Of a stretch of 64,000 bases of DNA, positions 43,805-54,331 are shown piece after piece; within the stretch, counting starts at the first letter, position 1; every line of letters starts with the position of its first letter. Below the pieces are notes generated by a model that had not been told where the DNA came from, did not search any database, and saw only the letters and a list, made by a program, of their open reading frames with translations. This stretch comes from Albugo candida (Eukaryota; Oomycota; Peronosporomycetes; Albuginales; Albuginaceae), in contig CAJNAR010000173.1 of NCBI GenBank assembly GCA_905220665.1, positions 62,001 to 126,000 on the forward strand. The letters are read 5' to 3'. The translations under genes and the position numbers were made by a program.

Positions 43805-44548
43805 ATGTCATCGCTACGGAACGTTGTGAAGCGTCGAGAGCATAAAGAGCGAGGACAGCTTGGCGAACGGAAACGCTTGGGGCTTCTTGAAAAGCATAAA
43901 GACTATGTGTTACGTGCTCGTGACTACCACAAAAAGCAAAATCGACTACGGAGCATGCAACTAAAAGCAGCATTCCGGAATCCTGATGAGTTTTACTTCA
44001 AAATGCACACTAGCAGGACAGAAGAAGGTGTACATGTATCAACAAATAACCATTCCAAGGAATTGTCAATAGAAGCACTCCAAATACTCAAGACGCAAGA
44101 TTTGGCGTACCTTCAGACAAAACGTTCTGTGGACTTGCGCAAGGCAGAAAAGCTTCGCAAAGGATTGCATTTTATCGGAGCTCCAGCAATGAACACACAT
44201 AAAATATACCTCGATACCGACGATCAAGTCGAGGATTTCGATGTCGCAACACATTTTCAAACAGCACCGGAACTAGCGACTCGTTCATTCAATCGTGTTC
44301 GGACTGCGACCTTGGCCGAGACCAAGCTTGCCAATAGCGAACTCAATCAAGTGGCAGTAGAAACAGGAAAAAAGTATCAAGAACTTTGCAGTCGTTTGAG
44401 TCGTGCAAAAAAACTAAGTCATTTAGCTGCAAAGCTTGATTTAGAGAGAAAAATACAAGCCAAAGGGAAAAAGAAGAAAGTCGTCGCAATCGGTGAACAA
44501 GGAAACTCGTTGCCAGTGTATCGATGGAAAAAGGAGCGTCAAAAATGA
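43805..44548 (+). CDS. UTP11: UTP11, U3 snoRNP / small-subunit processome protein
   Basis: 247 aa, single exon, starting at ATG 43805 (MSSLRN); the upstream GTG is rejected. UTP11 is a nucleolar component of the SSU processome needed for 18S rRNA processing. The N-terminus 'RREHKERGQLGERKRLGLLEKHKDY' is the hallmark: 'KERGQ', then 'LGLLEKHKDYVLRA', followed by 'AAFRNPDEFYFKM'. 'DLAYLQTKRSVDLRKAEKL' and 'IYLDTDDQVEDFDVATHF' are further family blocks. The C-terminus is highly basic (GKKKKVV), as expected for a nucleolar protein. The length matches the family. Confidence 0.92.
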   Translation: MSSLRNVVKRREHKERGQLGERKRLGLLEKHKDYVLRARDYHKKQNRLRSMQLKAAFRNPDEFYFKMHTSRTEEGVHVSTNNHSKELSIEALQILKTQDLAYLQTKRSVDLRKAEKLRKGLHFIGAPAMNTHKIYLDTDDQVEDFDVATHFQTAPELATRSFNRVRTATLAETKLANSELNQVAVETGKKYQELCSRLSRAKKLSHLAAKLDLERKIQAKGKKKKVVAIGEQGNSLPVYRWKKERQK

Positions 44549-44809
44549 TTGGTGTGGCTACTGCTGTTGTTAACTTTCACAGCACTCTGTAAAGACATAA
44601 CGAACCCTATAATTGAGACACACATCGATTCCTTTTGCGTCTACCTCCATTGACGTCATCACGATCCTTTTGTTCCCTTAGATACATACCTTTTTAGCCG
44701 CGTAAAAGCGATCTTGCATTTAAGCTCGCCCTATTACGTATCGTTATAGCTTCTACTTAAAGAATTGTTCTCTTCCAGATGTATCATTTTTTAAACCACA
44801 TTTTAAGCC

Positions 44810-46578
44810 ATGAGTCTAAGTCAAAAGCTTCGTATATCGCGAGAGCAAGCGCCTGAATCGTTCACAAGGTAGATACTCATGCACATTCATTCTGTTTATT
44901 GCGTATGCTGATTCAACCATTTAGTTCGACAGCTTCGTGGTTTCCAAATGTCTTAAGTCGAAGTAATTCGTCCACATATTTTCCACCAATTGTGCTGTCC
45001 AAGTCGAAACAAGCTCGTTACGAAGAGGTCATCAAAGGGTCCGTTAATGACGCCCTCGAGGAATTTCGACAACATGAACAACTCGGCAATGAAGCACAAT
45101 ATCACCAAAATGGACGATGGAAAAGCATCGGGCAGACGGAAAGCGTGCGCGCGTACAAGCAAACCAATTTGGATCATTCGACGCAGAGTGTCTGCCGGAT
45201 TTTTGGAAGTATACGCAGCGATTATAGAGACATCATGGACTTTTTTTACTCTGATACGTGTGCGAATTTGCATCGGCTAGAACAGATCCTCCAATATCGT
45301 GTCGACGATGCCCGTGTACTGCTTAACATCAAGACACGATCACCAACGGACGGAATCGAAGCGCCAATGTATTTTGGAATCAAATGGGTCGCATCACAAC
45401 AGGTCTCCAACTTGCCCCGTTTGAATCACTGCTATTTGGAGTATATGGGGTTCACTACCGATCATAGAAATCGTACTGTGGGTTTCCTCGCAACTCTACC
45501 TCTAAAGCTTCCATACTACTCAGCAGACAACAAACGGTCCAAAAGCCGACGCGTACAGGCACGAAATGTCTTTTTATTTCGAGAGCATTCACCAAATACG
45601 ACGGAATTATTCAGCACGGGTTCGGTCGATTTTGGGAATAATGATGCCTACAGCACGAGATACTTTACTCGACTCATCAAGATCTTTTCAAATTTTTCAA
45701 GATTCACAGATTCAAAGCAGTTTTCGCAAAGGCCGCTTGTGGAACGTCAAAATTGGGTTCCAGATTCAGAGCGGAAGAGCTGCTTGATTTGTCAGCGAAA
45801 TTTTCGGCCCACGCGACATCGGCATCACTGTCGATTATGTGGTGAAGTGTTTTGCAGCAAGTGTTTGGTCGTTCGATCTGTGCCAAAAAATCGCGACGAT
45901 ACGTCGATGGTACACCGTAAATTCTGCAAAGTTTGCGTCACCGAAGTGCGCAGTAAGCGCAAGAGCGACATGTCTATGTTGCCGCGGCAAGTCGTCACGC
46001 TGGGACAAAGTAGTGTCTTCCATCGTATCGGGGGAAATTCGCAGGCAGTTTCACGAAGAAGAGATAGTGAGGCAAGCGAATCATTCGATGATTTTGAGGC
46101 CCTTATGTCCGAGCCGCCTTGCTTGCGTTCCAAAACGGAGATTTCGTTTTGTGGTCATAATCGAGAAACATCCGCAAGATATCTACTCAGTCAAACAGCT
46201 TTACCGTGCAAGCAAACGCGCTTTGAAGGCAATGAAAAAAATGGGCGATTCGGGGGCTCAATGTTAGCCGTAGGTAGCTCATTCAATATTGAGGACGATT
46301 GTGTATCAATTATGTCGAGTTCAACGGTTAGTAACATCAGCAGCGGGACGTCATACGATGAGGCTGAGGTCGTATACATTGATACCAAAGATATGAAACC
46401 AGTCAAGTTTGGCAGCTCAAATGCAAAATCAAGATGTCTTTTGCAAGGTACAACACCGCAAGGAGGCTGGCTGCAATCAAATTTAGCTAGAAAATCAAGT
46501 CTGTATGAAATCGATCGGTCACTCCAAGAACAACACGCGATATTAGAGGAAATGACACGTGCTGCTTCCAACTTTTAA
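44810..46578 (+). CDS. START-like and FYVE-domain protein
   Basis: Two exons, 44810-44868 and 44925-46578 (56-nt intron), give 570 aa. A START-like lipid-binding region occupies about residues 100-270 ('NHCYLEYMGFTTDHRNR', then 'RRVQARNVFLF'). A FYVE zinc finger follows at about 290-365, with 'WVPDSERKSCLICQRNF' and the PI3P-binding signature 'RHRHHCRLCGEVFCSKC', and later C-x-x-C ('KFCKVCVTEV'). The C-terminal third is Ser-rich and probably disordered. START-FYVE proteins are expanded in oomycetes. The FYVE finger should place it on early endosomes via PI3P. The short first exon is required because the second exon has no suitable ATG at its start. Confidence 0.85.
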
Positions 46579-46648
46579 CTTTATTCGATTCTAAATAAAT
46601 AAATATTTTTTAATTGGTGATAAATCAGTTGAAAAGACAACCAATCAA

Positions 46649-47916
46649 ATGACCTTGAGTGCCGTGGAAGCCGCTGTCTATGACCGCCAAATGCGCTTAT
46701 GGGGCGTGGAGGCGCAGCAGAGATTGCAAAGAGCTCAAGTTCTCATATGTGGAATGTCAGTTTTGGGATCGGAGATGTCCAAGAATCTCGTGTTGTCAGG
46801 AATCAACGTCACGTTGCAGGATGACCAGGAAGTGAGCAGTGATTGCATCGAGTCTCAATTCTTATTTTCAGCAGGCAATCTTGGCCAGAATGTAAGCAGC
46901 ACATCTCCTATTGAGTCTTCTGAAGGTAATTAATATTACTCGTTCATAGCGCGCAGTGGCTGCACTTCCGAAAGTCAAAGAATTGAATCCGCTCGTAAAT
47001 GTCCGAGCAGAAACTCGTGCACTAGAGGAATTAGACGACTCTTATTTCAGCGAGTACTCTATCGTGTGTGTCATCGACGCCTCAATGGAGATAAAGGCAA
47101 GCCAGATGTCTTGCTGAGTGTGTTGCCTACATGAAAGAGTTGTTCAGTCCCGATTAGATGTAATATGTCGAGCGTCTGAGATCGCGTTTTTGGCTCTCGA
47201 TACATCCGGCTTTTACGCGTCATTGTTTCTTGACCTTGGATCGGACTTCACATTCCGACGCCAAGTTTCCACCAAACTCGCTGATAAAATAGACGAAACA
47301 AAAGGATGGAGCCATCCATGTCACATCTCTTATCCGTCTTTTGCTCAGGTTGTCAGCACGCGATGGAATAGCCTTTTGAACTACAAGAAACGAGGACCCC
47401 CAACACCAATCACTCACATCCGTTTTCAATGTAACGTCTGCATTTCTCCACTCTGACGCACCTAAATGATGAGATTATAGTACTGCACGCATTCCAAGTA
47501 TCGAAAGCGATTCGGTGTGGAGCGTTTATTCCAAGATCCTTGGTTGAAGAATTTGTGGCTTTTTCGCAGCGAGAATTGGTTGAAAATGGATTGGAAAAAG
47601 ACTTTTTCAGCACCGCGGAGCTTAGGTACGTCAATTATGAGGTTAAAACAGTATTCTGATTATCTGACTTCACAGCGCTTTATGTAACACATCTGGTGTC
47701 AAGTTGGTACCCGTGTGTGCCATAATGGCTGGCATTGCCGGTAGAGAAATCGTCAAAATTATCTCGCAACAAGATGAACCCATTCGCAATATTTTCCTGT
47801 TCGATGGATCTACCGGACTTGTCGCATGCATCGGGACGTCACATACGCATGCGATGACACGACCAGAGGACACGATGGGCAACGATGGAAATTTTGTAGT
47901 CAATTCTATCTTATGA
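46649..47916 (+). CDS. SUMO-activating enzyme subunit 1 (SAE1/AOS1)
   Basis: Exons 46649-46891, 46950-47096, 47148-47430, 47481-47625 and 47676-47916 give 352 aa in phase. The heterodimer partner of UBA2 activates SUMO in the nucleus. 'YDRQMRLWGVEAQQRLQRAQ' is the classical E1 N-terminal block. 'VLICGMSVLGSEMSKNLVLSG' is the nucleotide-binding region, with G-M-S-V-L-G where most members have G-x-x-G-x-G. 'PVCAIMAGIAGREIVKIIS' is the C-terminal E1 block. There is no catalytic cysteine domain, as expected for the AOS1 half. The intron at 47097-47147 uses GC-AG (AG/GCAAGC donor). It starts 70 bp after the START-FYVE stop. Confidence 0.88.
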
Positions 47917-48098
47917 TGCGACATGCGAACGCATGATGGACATTTCTCATCCTAACCTAGTCTCTTTTAAGCAGACACTATCTAGATTTAGGCACTTGAA
48001 AGAACAGCGCTGAAGGAATAAAGCTCACGTCGCATATACACGACTCTGATCAGTCGTATTGTAATTTTTTACGAGCAGACAGAAAGTACTACGTACTT

Positions 48099-48498
48099 TT
48101 ATGAATACTGCTGCTTTCTTCTTTTACGAATCGCGTTTGCCCTTCGAACTTGACTTTCTACCGAAGGTATGAATATCTCGCACAAATGTCGCTGTGTCGT
48201 CAGAAAAGCCAGTTGGGTTGACATCATCAAACGAGTGCTTTGGCGACATTATTACGTTCGAGTTTGTATGGTAGCAGCGCTTGGGCAACAAACTGAATAT
48301 TAGGTAGGTTGTGCGAGTGCAATCTAGGCAACGATTTGTTACTTCCATAAAAAGAGCCACCATAGTTCAACGGATCTATGACTAGGTAATCACCATTTTT
48401 GCCACTAGATTTATCACGTCATTATTGCTCTGTCTTATCGAAACCTTGGCCAAATCAAGTTATCTTTGGGAGTATTCTAATCTGTACTCACTCTTCAT
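48099..48498 (-). CDS. Small hypothetical protein (63 aa), three exons
   Basis: Exons 48498-48492 (7 nt), 48381-48256 and 48157-48099 join in phase to 63 codons beginning 'MKIIDPLNYGGSFYGSNKSL' and ending in a basic tail 'RRANAIRKRRKQQYS'. The introns are 110 and 98 nt, longer than the local norm, and the second could be read differently: the intron sequence itself encodes 'SPKHSFDDVNPTGFSDDTAT' in another frame. I do not recognise the family. The ATG lies 45 bp from, and divergent to, the phosphatase start. Confidence 0.3.
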
Positions 48499-48504
48499 TT
48501 TTCC
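48495..48504 (+). promoter_or_regulatory. Oomycete-type Inr-like element
   Basis: TCATTTTTCC lies 40 bp upstream of the phosphatase ATG 48544 and fits the oomycete initiator consensus (Y-T-C-A-N-T-T-Y-Y type). It overlaps the proposed ATG of the small divergent gene, which argues that one of the two calls is wrong. Confidence 0.35.
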
Positions 48505-48543
48505 AGTTTGAACACTCAGCTCTCTATATCTCAATACACCACA

Positions 48544-49716
48544 ATGCGTATTTACCAAACTTGGTTTTCAACCTTCCTACTGCCACACGCCGTCTACCAT
48601 CACCTCTTCTGTCGTGCGAATGAATCGGTGAATTGGGAAATAGATCACCTCAATATTAAAGCCGACAGAGACGGAATTGTGAAATTTGCTGTGCTTGGGG
48701 ATTTCGGACACAATGAAGTTTCTTCATATGCACCCACCATGGCGGCTGAACTCAATAATTTATGTAAAGCTGGGGAAATTTCATTTATCGTATCCACGGG
48801 CGACAACTTTTACGGAGAGGTTAACTTCAATGAACATTGGATAAAGCGCTTCGAGATTACTAAAAATTCGTGCAAATGGGTCGTCATTCCTGGGAATAGC
48901 GATTATAAAGTCCTTCAAAGATTTGGACAAAGCCCGCTTCAAAAAATCGAAGCAGAAAGGGAAGGGTCAAGCGAATTTCCTGGTAAATGGATAATGCCGA
49001 TTTCTAACTTTCTCGGTAAAATCGATGCCGGAGACTCTGTTTATGAATTTGTGTTTTTGGATACCGTCGAGGTAAATGGACAAGATAGGAAGATTGAGGA
49101 AATGGGCCAAAAAAGAATAAAACTACTTGAAAACTTAAAATCAGCGAAGAAGTATATCGTCTTTGGGCATTATCCACTAGTGTCTGATGTTCAAGGAGAC
49201 TTAGAAAAAAAGGTGGATTTTTTGAGAACATATTTCGATAAGAACTCAAATATGCTAGTGTACTGCTCCGGTCATGTGCACGCATTGGAGTTACTCATAG
49301 CAGACAAGGTCATCAAAGGGAAGAAGAATGCCCCCCGTTACGCACAAGTAATTTCAGGTGCAGCTGGGGCATTTTTAAATTTGAAGGGACGTGATGAAGA
49401 TTACCAAGTCACTAGAGATGGTCTTGTGGCGGCAGTTCCATCAAACAGCCGTGAAAAGAGAGCTAAAACGAATGAAATGAAGAGCGAGGCAAAGAGTGAG
49501 GAGAAAACAGAGAAGAAAAGAGAGAAATTCAAAGGGTCCAAACGGGGAACCGGTCTCTATGCTCAATCAGAGAATGGATTTGTCGTGTTCAACTTAGACA
49601 CCAGTAATCATCTGCTGGATCTCACCTACTACACCTTTCCTAAAGGAATAAAAACGATTCAAACATTCAGATTCTTATTGGGCGGAGAAGAGCGTGTCAA
49701 ACAAGTAAAACTTTAG
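48544..49716 (+). CDS. Secreted purple-acid-phosphatase-like metallophosphoesterase
   Basis: Intronless, 390 aa from ATG 48544; the earlier TTG is rejected. The first 23 residues are hydrophobic (MRIYQTWFSTFLLPHAVYHH) and probably a signal peptide. Metal-binding blocks of the type-5 acid phosphatase fold follow in order: 'VLGDFGHNE' (GDxG), 'STGDNFYGEV' (GDNFY), 'VIPGNSDYKV' where the family has G-N-H-D-Y, 'VFGHYPLVSD' (GHYP) and 'CSGHVHALEL' (GHxH). The replaced His in GN(H/S)D is a metal or phosphate contact, so activity may be altered. A Lys/Glu-rich insert (about residues 305-345) is unusual. Codon use is noticeably more AT-rich than its neighbours. It probably acts outside the cell or in the secretory route. 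Confidence 0.75.
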   Translation: MRIYQTWFSTFLLPHAVYHHLFCRANESVNWEIDHLNIKADRDGIVKFAVLGDFGHNEVSSYAPTMAAELNNLCKAGEISFIVSTGDNFYGEVNFNEHWIKRFEITKNSCKWVVIPGNSDYKVLQRFGQSPLQKIEAEREGSSEFPGKWIMPISNFLGKIDAGDSVYEFVFLDTVEVNGQDRKIEEMGQKRIKLLENLKSAKKYIVFGHYPLVSDVQGDLEKKVDFLRTYFDKNSNMLVYCSGHVHALELLIADKVIKGKKNAPRYAQVISGAAGAFLNLKGRDEDYQVTRDGLVAAVPSNSREKRAKTNEMKSEAKSEEKTEKKREKFKGSKRGTGLYAQSENGFVVFNLDTSNHLLDLTYYTFPKGIKTIQTFRFLLGGEERVKQVKL

Positions 49717-49936
49717 GGAGTACAGAAAAGAAGGTGTAAGAGTACTGCAATCAATAAAGCGCATCGAAGTATTTTTTATTGCCATTGAACTCGCATTGTC
49801 GTGACCGACATAAGCGAAAGTTTTCTCGATAAACATTTTCCGCAAAATAATCTGACTAGCAAAGCTAATATAGTCAAGAGAATTCGTTTCATATGTTGTC
49901 TTCAAATATAAACCACTTTTTGCTTTTGTATATCAT

Positions 49937-50816
49937 CTACATGACCATGCATGAGGGTATGCAACAGGTTGCATTGATGTTGCCCTCTAGATACTCCCGA
50001 TCTCCTGTCGGTAAAGTAGTTTCTAACTTCAAATTCGGTGAGAGTGTTTGTTTCTTTATGGCATTAGGTACGATCGGATTTAAGGAGGAGTTTGTGTAAT
50101 TGGGTGGGCCACTATTGTGTTGAATCGGGTTGATTGTGGCTCCAGAATTATGTGTCAGGCTTTTGACGGATCGTTCGCCCGCTGATCCGGCTTCTGAGAC
50201 TTTATCTTTGCGGAGAGTTGGTAAGGCTTGTTGTATTTGTCTGAACAAAGAACTTGACGCATCACTTTCTAGGCCACTTTGAACGCTGAGAGCATCTGAA
50301 GACGTGAATTGTGGCCGATCTTGGCGACTTTTGAGCCCCTAAAGCAGCAGATAATTGAGAAGAAAATGATGAGGTGTGTTGATGCATGCTCACAGATAGC
50401 CACATATCGGCTTCCTCTGCATCTGTTGCCTATCATTTTCTATTACCAAAACCCATTTTTGTGTAAATGAAAATAATCGTACCTTTAGAAAGTACGATTG
50501 CTCACCCAGGTCGATGGAAAATTCGGTCGGATCATTTGGGTTTGATTGAATGCTTTGGATTTGCCACAAATCGATACAAGCCAGTAGTTTGTCGCTATCT
50601 TGATGCTGAAAGCCAATAAGGATTGCGATTGTGGAGAAATAACGACGTACTTTGTAGCAAGTTAAATAGTGCGTTTTTGCAATAAAATATCGTCGTTGCC
50701 AGCGATCTTGACGTGTTTTCTTACAAAGGAATCCTACGAAAAACACATTTAGCGGCTATTCTCTCGCTATATGGTTTAGTTGTAGCGTTGACACCTTGCA
50801 GGTCGGGTACCGTCAT
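49937..50816 (-). CDS. PH-domain protein, five exons
   Basis: Exons 50816-50795, 50733-50651, 50605-50483, 50414-50394 and 50338-49937 give 216 aa in phase. The PH domain occupies about residues 1-85: 'LQGFLCKKTRQDRWQRRYF' (strands 1-2), 'YLTCYKHQDSDKLLACIDL' (across a splice), 'FSIDLGEQSYFLK', and then the C-terminal helix 'EADMWLSGLKS', which holds the conserved Trp. Two of the introns are stop-free within their reading frame; the 45-nt one is also a multiple of three. A disordered Ser/Asn-rich tail follows. The ligand is presumably a phosphoinositide. Divergent from SFT2. Confidence 0.65.
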
Positions 50817-51261
50817 GGTATAAATAAACCCTTCTCTGAATGCGAACTTAGCTGTAAGTAGAGCGTACCAGAGTAGTGACGCGTATTATAGGGTACCGAT
50901 TGCGCTACAGCAACGAATTCTAAAAGGACACGTGTGATCGTGATACGGTCGCACTGAGGCAGATAATGAGAAACTCAGTTGGCGTCCAATACAGAACGAA
51001 AGGCCACCCTCACTGTGGATTCCCATTGGTTTATCGCTCACATTGCCGCATACTCGTCACCAATGCGATTGCTGTGATTGACTCTATCTACTTATATTGA
51101 AAATACTATGCGCTTTGTTGTGTTGTATTTACAACTGGCTAGAAGGATCTCATGAGACATCGAGTTAGTGTGTTACACGCTAAATTTACCTCGCGGTGGT
51201 AAAAGACTGGCTATATTTAGTGTACGATTCTTTGACTTTGCATTCACTCACACATTATACA

Positions 51262-51963
51262 ATGTTGGAACAGCTCAAATTGAAATCACTACAAGCGGTG
51301 AATATAGCTCAAGAAAAGGGTGAATCGTTGAAATCCGTTACGCAAAAAGGAACCGAAGCTTTCCAGGCCAAAGTCCGACAAGCTGCAGATTCCGTTCAAA
51401 TCACAATACCAACTTCACTCACAAATCAGACCAATTCATCATCAACCGCAGCAAACGCGACGGGTGAAAAGGACACATCCGACAAGACTATAGATGGACA
51501 AGAAGAAGAAGGGTTGTTGTCGGAATTCGGACAGGAATGCAATTTGTCAAAGCGACAACGTATATACGGAGCGATCGGCTGTTACGCGCTAGGCGCATTC
51601 TGTGGGTTCTTCTCCACGTTGATGCTATGGGGTGGCCCGAGACACGTCAAGCAATTTGCCTTTTTCTATACCATCAGTAATCTGTGTGGGATTGGGAGCT
51701 CCCTTTTTCTGATTGGACCACGCAGACAAGTCAAAGTGATGTGTATGCCGATACGTCGAGTGGCGTGTTGTATTTGGATCAGCGCAATGCTGTTGACACT
51801 CTTCATCGCGCTTGGATTTAGGAGAGCTGGTCCTTTAGTACTATTACTTGTTATTGTGCAGTACATGGCAATGCTTTGGTACGGAGCTTCATTCATACCA
51901 TATGGTCGTGCGTTTTTGAAGAAGCTTTGTCAAAAGGTCACGAATCAAGTCACGTCGATGTAG
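51262..51963 (+). CDS. SFT2-like Golgi membrane protein
   Basis: 233 aa, single exon from ATG 51262. SFT2 proteins are tetraspanning Golgi proteins linked to retrograde traffic from endosomes. The N-terminal 90 residues are soluble and helical. 'SEFGQECNLSKRQRIYGAIG' precedes four hydrophobic segments: 'CYALGAFCGFFSTLML', 'FAFFYTISNLCGIGSSLFLI', 'ACCIWISAMLLTLFIALGF' and 'LVLLLVIVQYMAMLWYGASF'. This matches the family pattern 'L...Q+i.gf..c...G'. It is longer at the N-terminus than yeast Sft2, resembling the SFT2B/C variants. Confidence 0.85.
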   Translation: MLEQLKLKSLQAVNIAQEKGESLKSVTQKGTEAFQAKVRQAADSVQITIPTSLTNQTNSSSTAANATGEKDTSDKTIDGQEEEGLLSEFGQECNLSKRQRIYGAIGCYALGAFCGFFSTLMLWGGPRHVKQFAFFYTISNLCGIGSSLFLIGPRRQVKVMCMPIRRVACCIWISAMLLTLFIALGFRRAGPLVLLLVIVQYMAMLWYGASFIPYGRAFLKKLCQKVTNQVTSM

Positions 51964-52020
51964 CTCATGTAGCTAGCGTGCATAATTACACCACTACTTC
52001 ACTTGTAATATCCAATACTA

Positions 52021-53494
52021 ATGCGAACTTTACACTTGTCCTGTAAAGTACGTCATTTGAACCAAATGGCTGGCCAAAAGCGCAAGATACAGTATTCCGC
52101 GCGCCGTCAGAAATGCAAGGAAAATAGGCAGCGTCAAAAGACGGAAAATTCAGAAGAGTGTAAGAACGATGATAGACGGCTTTACTTCCCCCAAGAAATG
52201 CATCCAGGCTCTTACGCGGTTGAATATCGACGCCAGAATCCGATAGCTGATGTATCCTCTGCAAAAAGTTGTAGGAAGAGGCGGTATGCTTTTTGGGTTT
52301 CGTATTGCGGACAAAAGTATTCGGGAATGCAATTGTATGTATAGGTGACGCTTTCTATGGCATTGCTCACGTTCGTTTTGTAGAAATGAAGGAGTTGCGA
52401 CCATCGAAGCGGAGCTGGAGCGCGCTCTATTTAAAGCAGGAGGCATTTCAGATGCGAATTATGGATTCTTGCAAAAGATCGGTTGGAGTCGCGCAGCTCG
52501 TACCGATAAAGGAGTCCATGCGGCTGGTCAACTGGTAACAGCAAAGCTCTCATTTGACAGTAAAAGCTCAGAGGAGCAAAAGGATGAAGAGATTCAAAGT
52601 TTTGTCGACAAAGTCAACACGTTTCTACCGTCCGATGTTCGTGTGATGGATATGGTTACAGTCACGAAAAACTTTAATGCGAAAATGTCGTGCGATTATC
52701 GAACTTACGAATATCTTATTCCCACGTTTGTATTCGCAGCACGTCAACAGGATCCAAAAAAAGAGAATCAGTCGGATGACAGCGTCTTAGAAACCACGAT
52801 GTCGCATTTGCATTTGATTCATCAGCAGGCGTATCGAATGTCTAGCGAACAATATAATGATCTCAATCGTATTCTATCAAAGTTTGAAGGCTCACATAAC
52901 TTCCACAACTTTACTTCGAAATTACTTCCGACCAGTCCAAAATGCCAGCGATACATCGTATCATTCCAGGCTGATCAACCGTTTGTACCATCTAATTCTT
53001 CTTTTGAATGGATCCGTCTGCGCGTCAAAGGTCAAAGTTTTCTGCTTCATCAAATCCGTAAAATGATCGGTACATCAGTGGATCTATGTGCTGGCGTCGC
53101 GGAATCAAATGTTATCGAACGCGCAATGTTATTAGATAAAATGGATCTTCCAAAAGCACCAAGCGTTGGATTGTATTTATCGGAAGCTCATTTTGAAAAG
53201 TATAATTTAAAACTGGAACAAACTTCTGGTCAGCATAATCAAGTGCATCCGAATTTGAAGCTTACTGCTAAGCAATCTGTTGCATCCACTGTGGAGAATT
53301 TTAAGAAAATGTACATTTTCCCCCATATTTTCGAACAAGAAATTACGCAGCGAACGTACGGAACGTGGCTGGAGACTCTGTGCAGCATGCCATTCACGTA
53401 TCATTCGGAAATGTATGCAGCATGGAAGACGGGGAAGGAAGAGGAAGCGATGCGTAGAAATGGCGTCAAGGCTCCATTACGACAGACCCAATGA
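52021..53494 (+). CDS. tRNA pseudouridine synthase PUS1 (TruA family)
   Basis: Exons 52021-52334 and 52384-53494 give 474 aa in phase. It converts uridines in tRNA (typically positions 27/28) to pseudouridine. 'FWVSYCGQKYSGMQL' is the first TruA block (reads into the splice). The catalytic block 'SRAARTDKGVHAAGQLV' carries the essential Asp in R-T-D-K. 'CDYRTYEYLIPT' is the next motif. 'FEGSHNFHNFT' and 'SFLLHQIRKMIGTSVDLCAG' complete the domain. A basic N-terminus (QKRKIQYSARRQKCK) suggests nuclear targeting. ATG 52021 and 52066 are both possible. Its stop is 24 bp from the convergent heat-shock factor stop. Confidence 0.9.
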
Positions 53495-53518
53495 TTCATA
53501 CCGTGACTCTAGTTTGAT

Positions 53519-54331
53519 TTATACAATGGTTGATATACGGATGCGATTCATAACTTGGTGATTTGGCTCTTGCCGAACCGAATCCGTGGAATGCGACAAG
53601 TGTGTTTCATTGGCAGTATTCCCAATAAATTCAGCAGCAGACTGGAGAATATCATTTAGCATTTCAGGTGGATATACGTCAATAAATTCCGTTGATCTCT
53701 TTTCCATTTTGATCGCCTGATGTCGTATCTCTCCACACTGAAGCTGAACGAGATGTTCAAGATCTAATTGCGCTGAAAAGCGATCACCGTTTGACCTTGT
53801 AAGCTCATTTGGATGAGGAAAGCTACAGCACGCTTTCTTTCGTCCTACCATAGAGCTGTCAACCTTTTCTCGAAACTGGCGTCGGATTTTGGAGACGGAT
53901 TTATGTACTGGTCGTAAGCCAGAGATACATCTTGATGTTGACGAATTGGACGTCACTGTGTACCGTTTGTCAGCGACAAGCTCATTGTTTCTCACGATCA
54001 AGTCAACTAAACAGTCGGGATGTTGTCGCACGTAAAAGTGGTGACTGAATGTGCATACATTCGACTGCGTTTTGGTCCATTTTCGAAATCCAAAATTATT
54101 GAGTTGGCGCTGAAAACTTGCAAATTTGCAGTGTTTGAAATACTTTGGTAAAATCTCACGTTCCAGTCTTTTTGTCTGAAAGATTTGAAAGTATGTACCG
54201 TCAGCAGACCAACTTATGATCGACTCATTCTCGTAAAATAAGATCCCGTACAAGCTTCGTAGGAATTTTGGGACGCGTGTAATCACAATAATTTCTCGAT
54301 CTTGCTTTTGCTGCTGCTGTGATGAGTTCAT
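53519..54331 (-). CDS. Heat-shock-factor-type transcription factor
   Basis: Intronless, 270 aa. The HSF DNA-binding domain spans about residues 18-115: 'VPKFLRSLYGILFYENESII', 'SWSADGTYFQIF', 'LPKYFKHCKFASFQRQLNNFGFRKW' (the recognition helix F-x-S-F-x-R-Q-L-N-x-Y/F-G-F) and 'FYVRQHPDCLVDL'. No clear trimerisation heptads follow, so it may be a short HSF-like protein of the type expanded in oomycetes rather than the classical trimeric HSF1. Confidence 0.88.
   Translation of the reverse strand: MNSSQQQQKQDREIIVITRVPKFLRSLYGILFYENESIISWSADGTYFQIFQTKRLEREILPKYFKHCKFASFQRQLNNFGFRKWTKTQSNVCTFSHHFYVRQHPDCLVDLIVRNNELVADKRYTVTSNSSTSRCISGLRPVHKSVSKIRRQFREKVDSSMVGRKKACCSFPHPNELTRSNGDRFSAQLDLEHLVQLQCGEIRHQAIKMEKRSTEFIDVYPPEMLNDILQSAAEFIGNTANETHLSHSTDSVRQEPNHQVMNRIRISTIV

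Noticed and set aside
52150..52446. Minus-strand ORF across the PUS1 first exon and intron
   Set aside because: Antisense to a well-supported gene and without family features.
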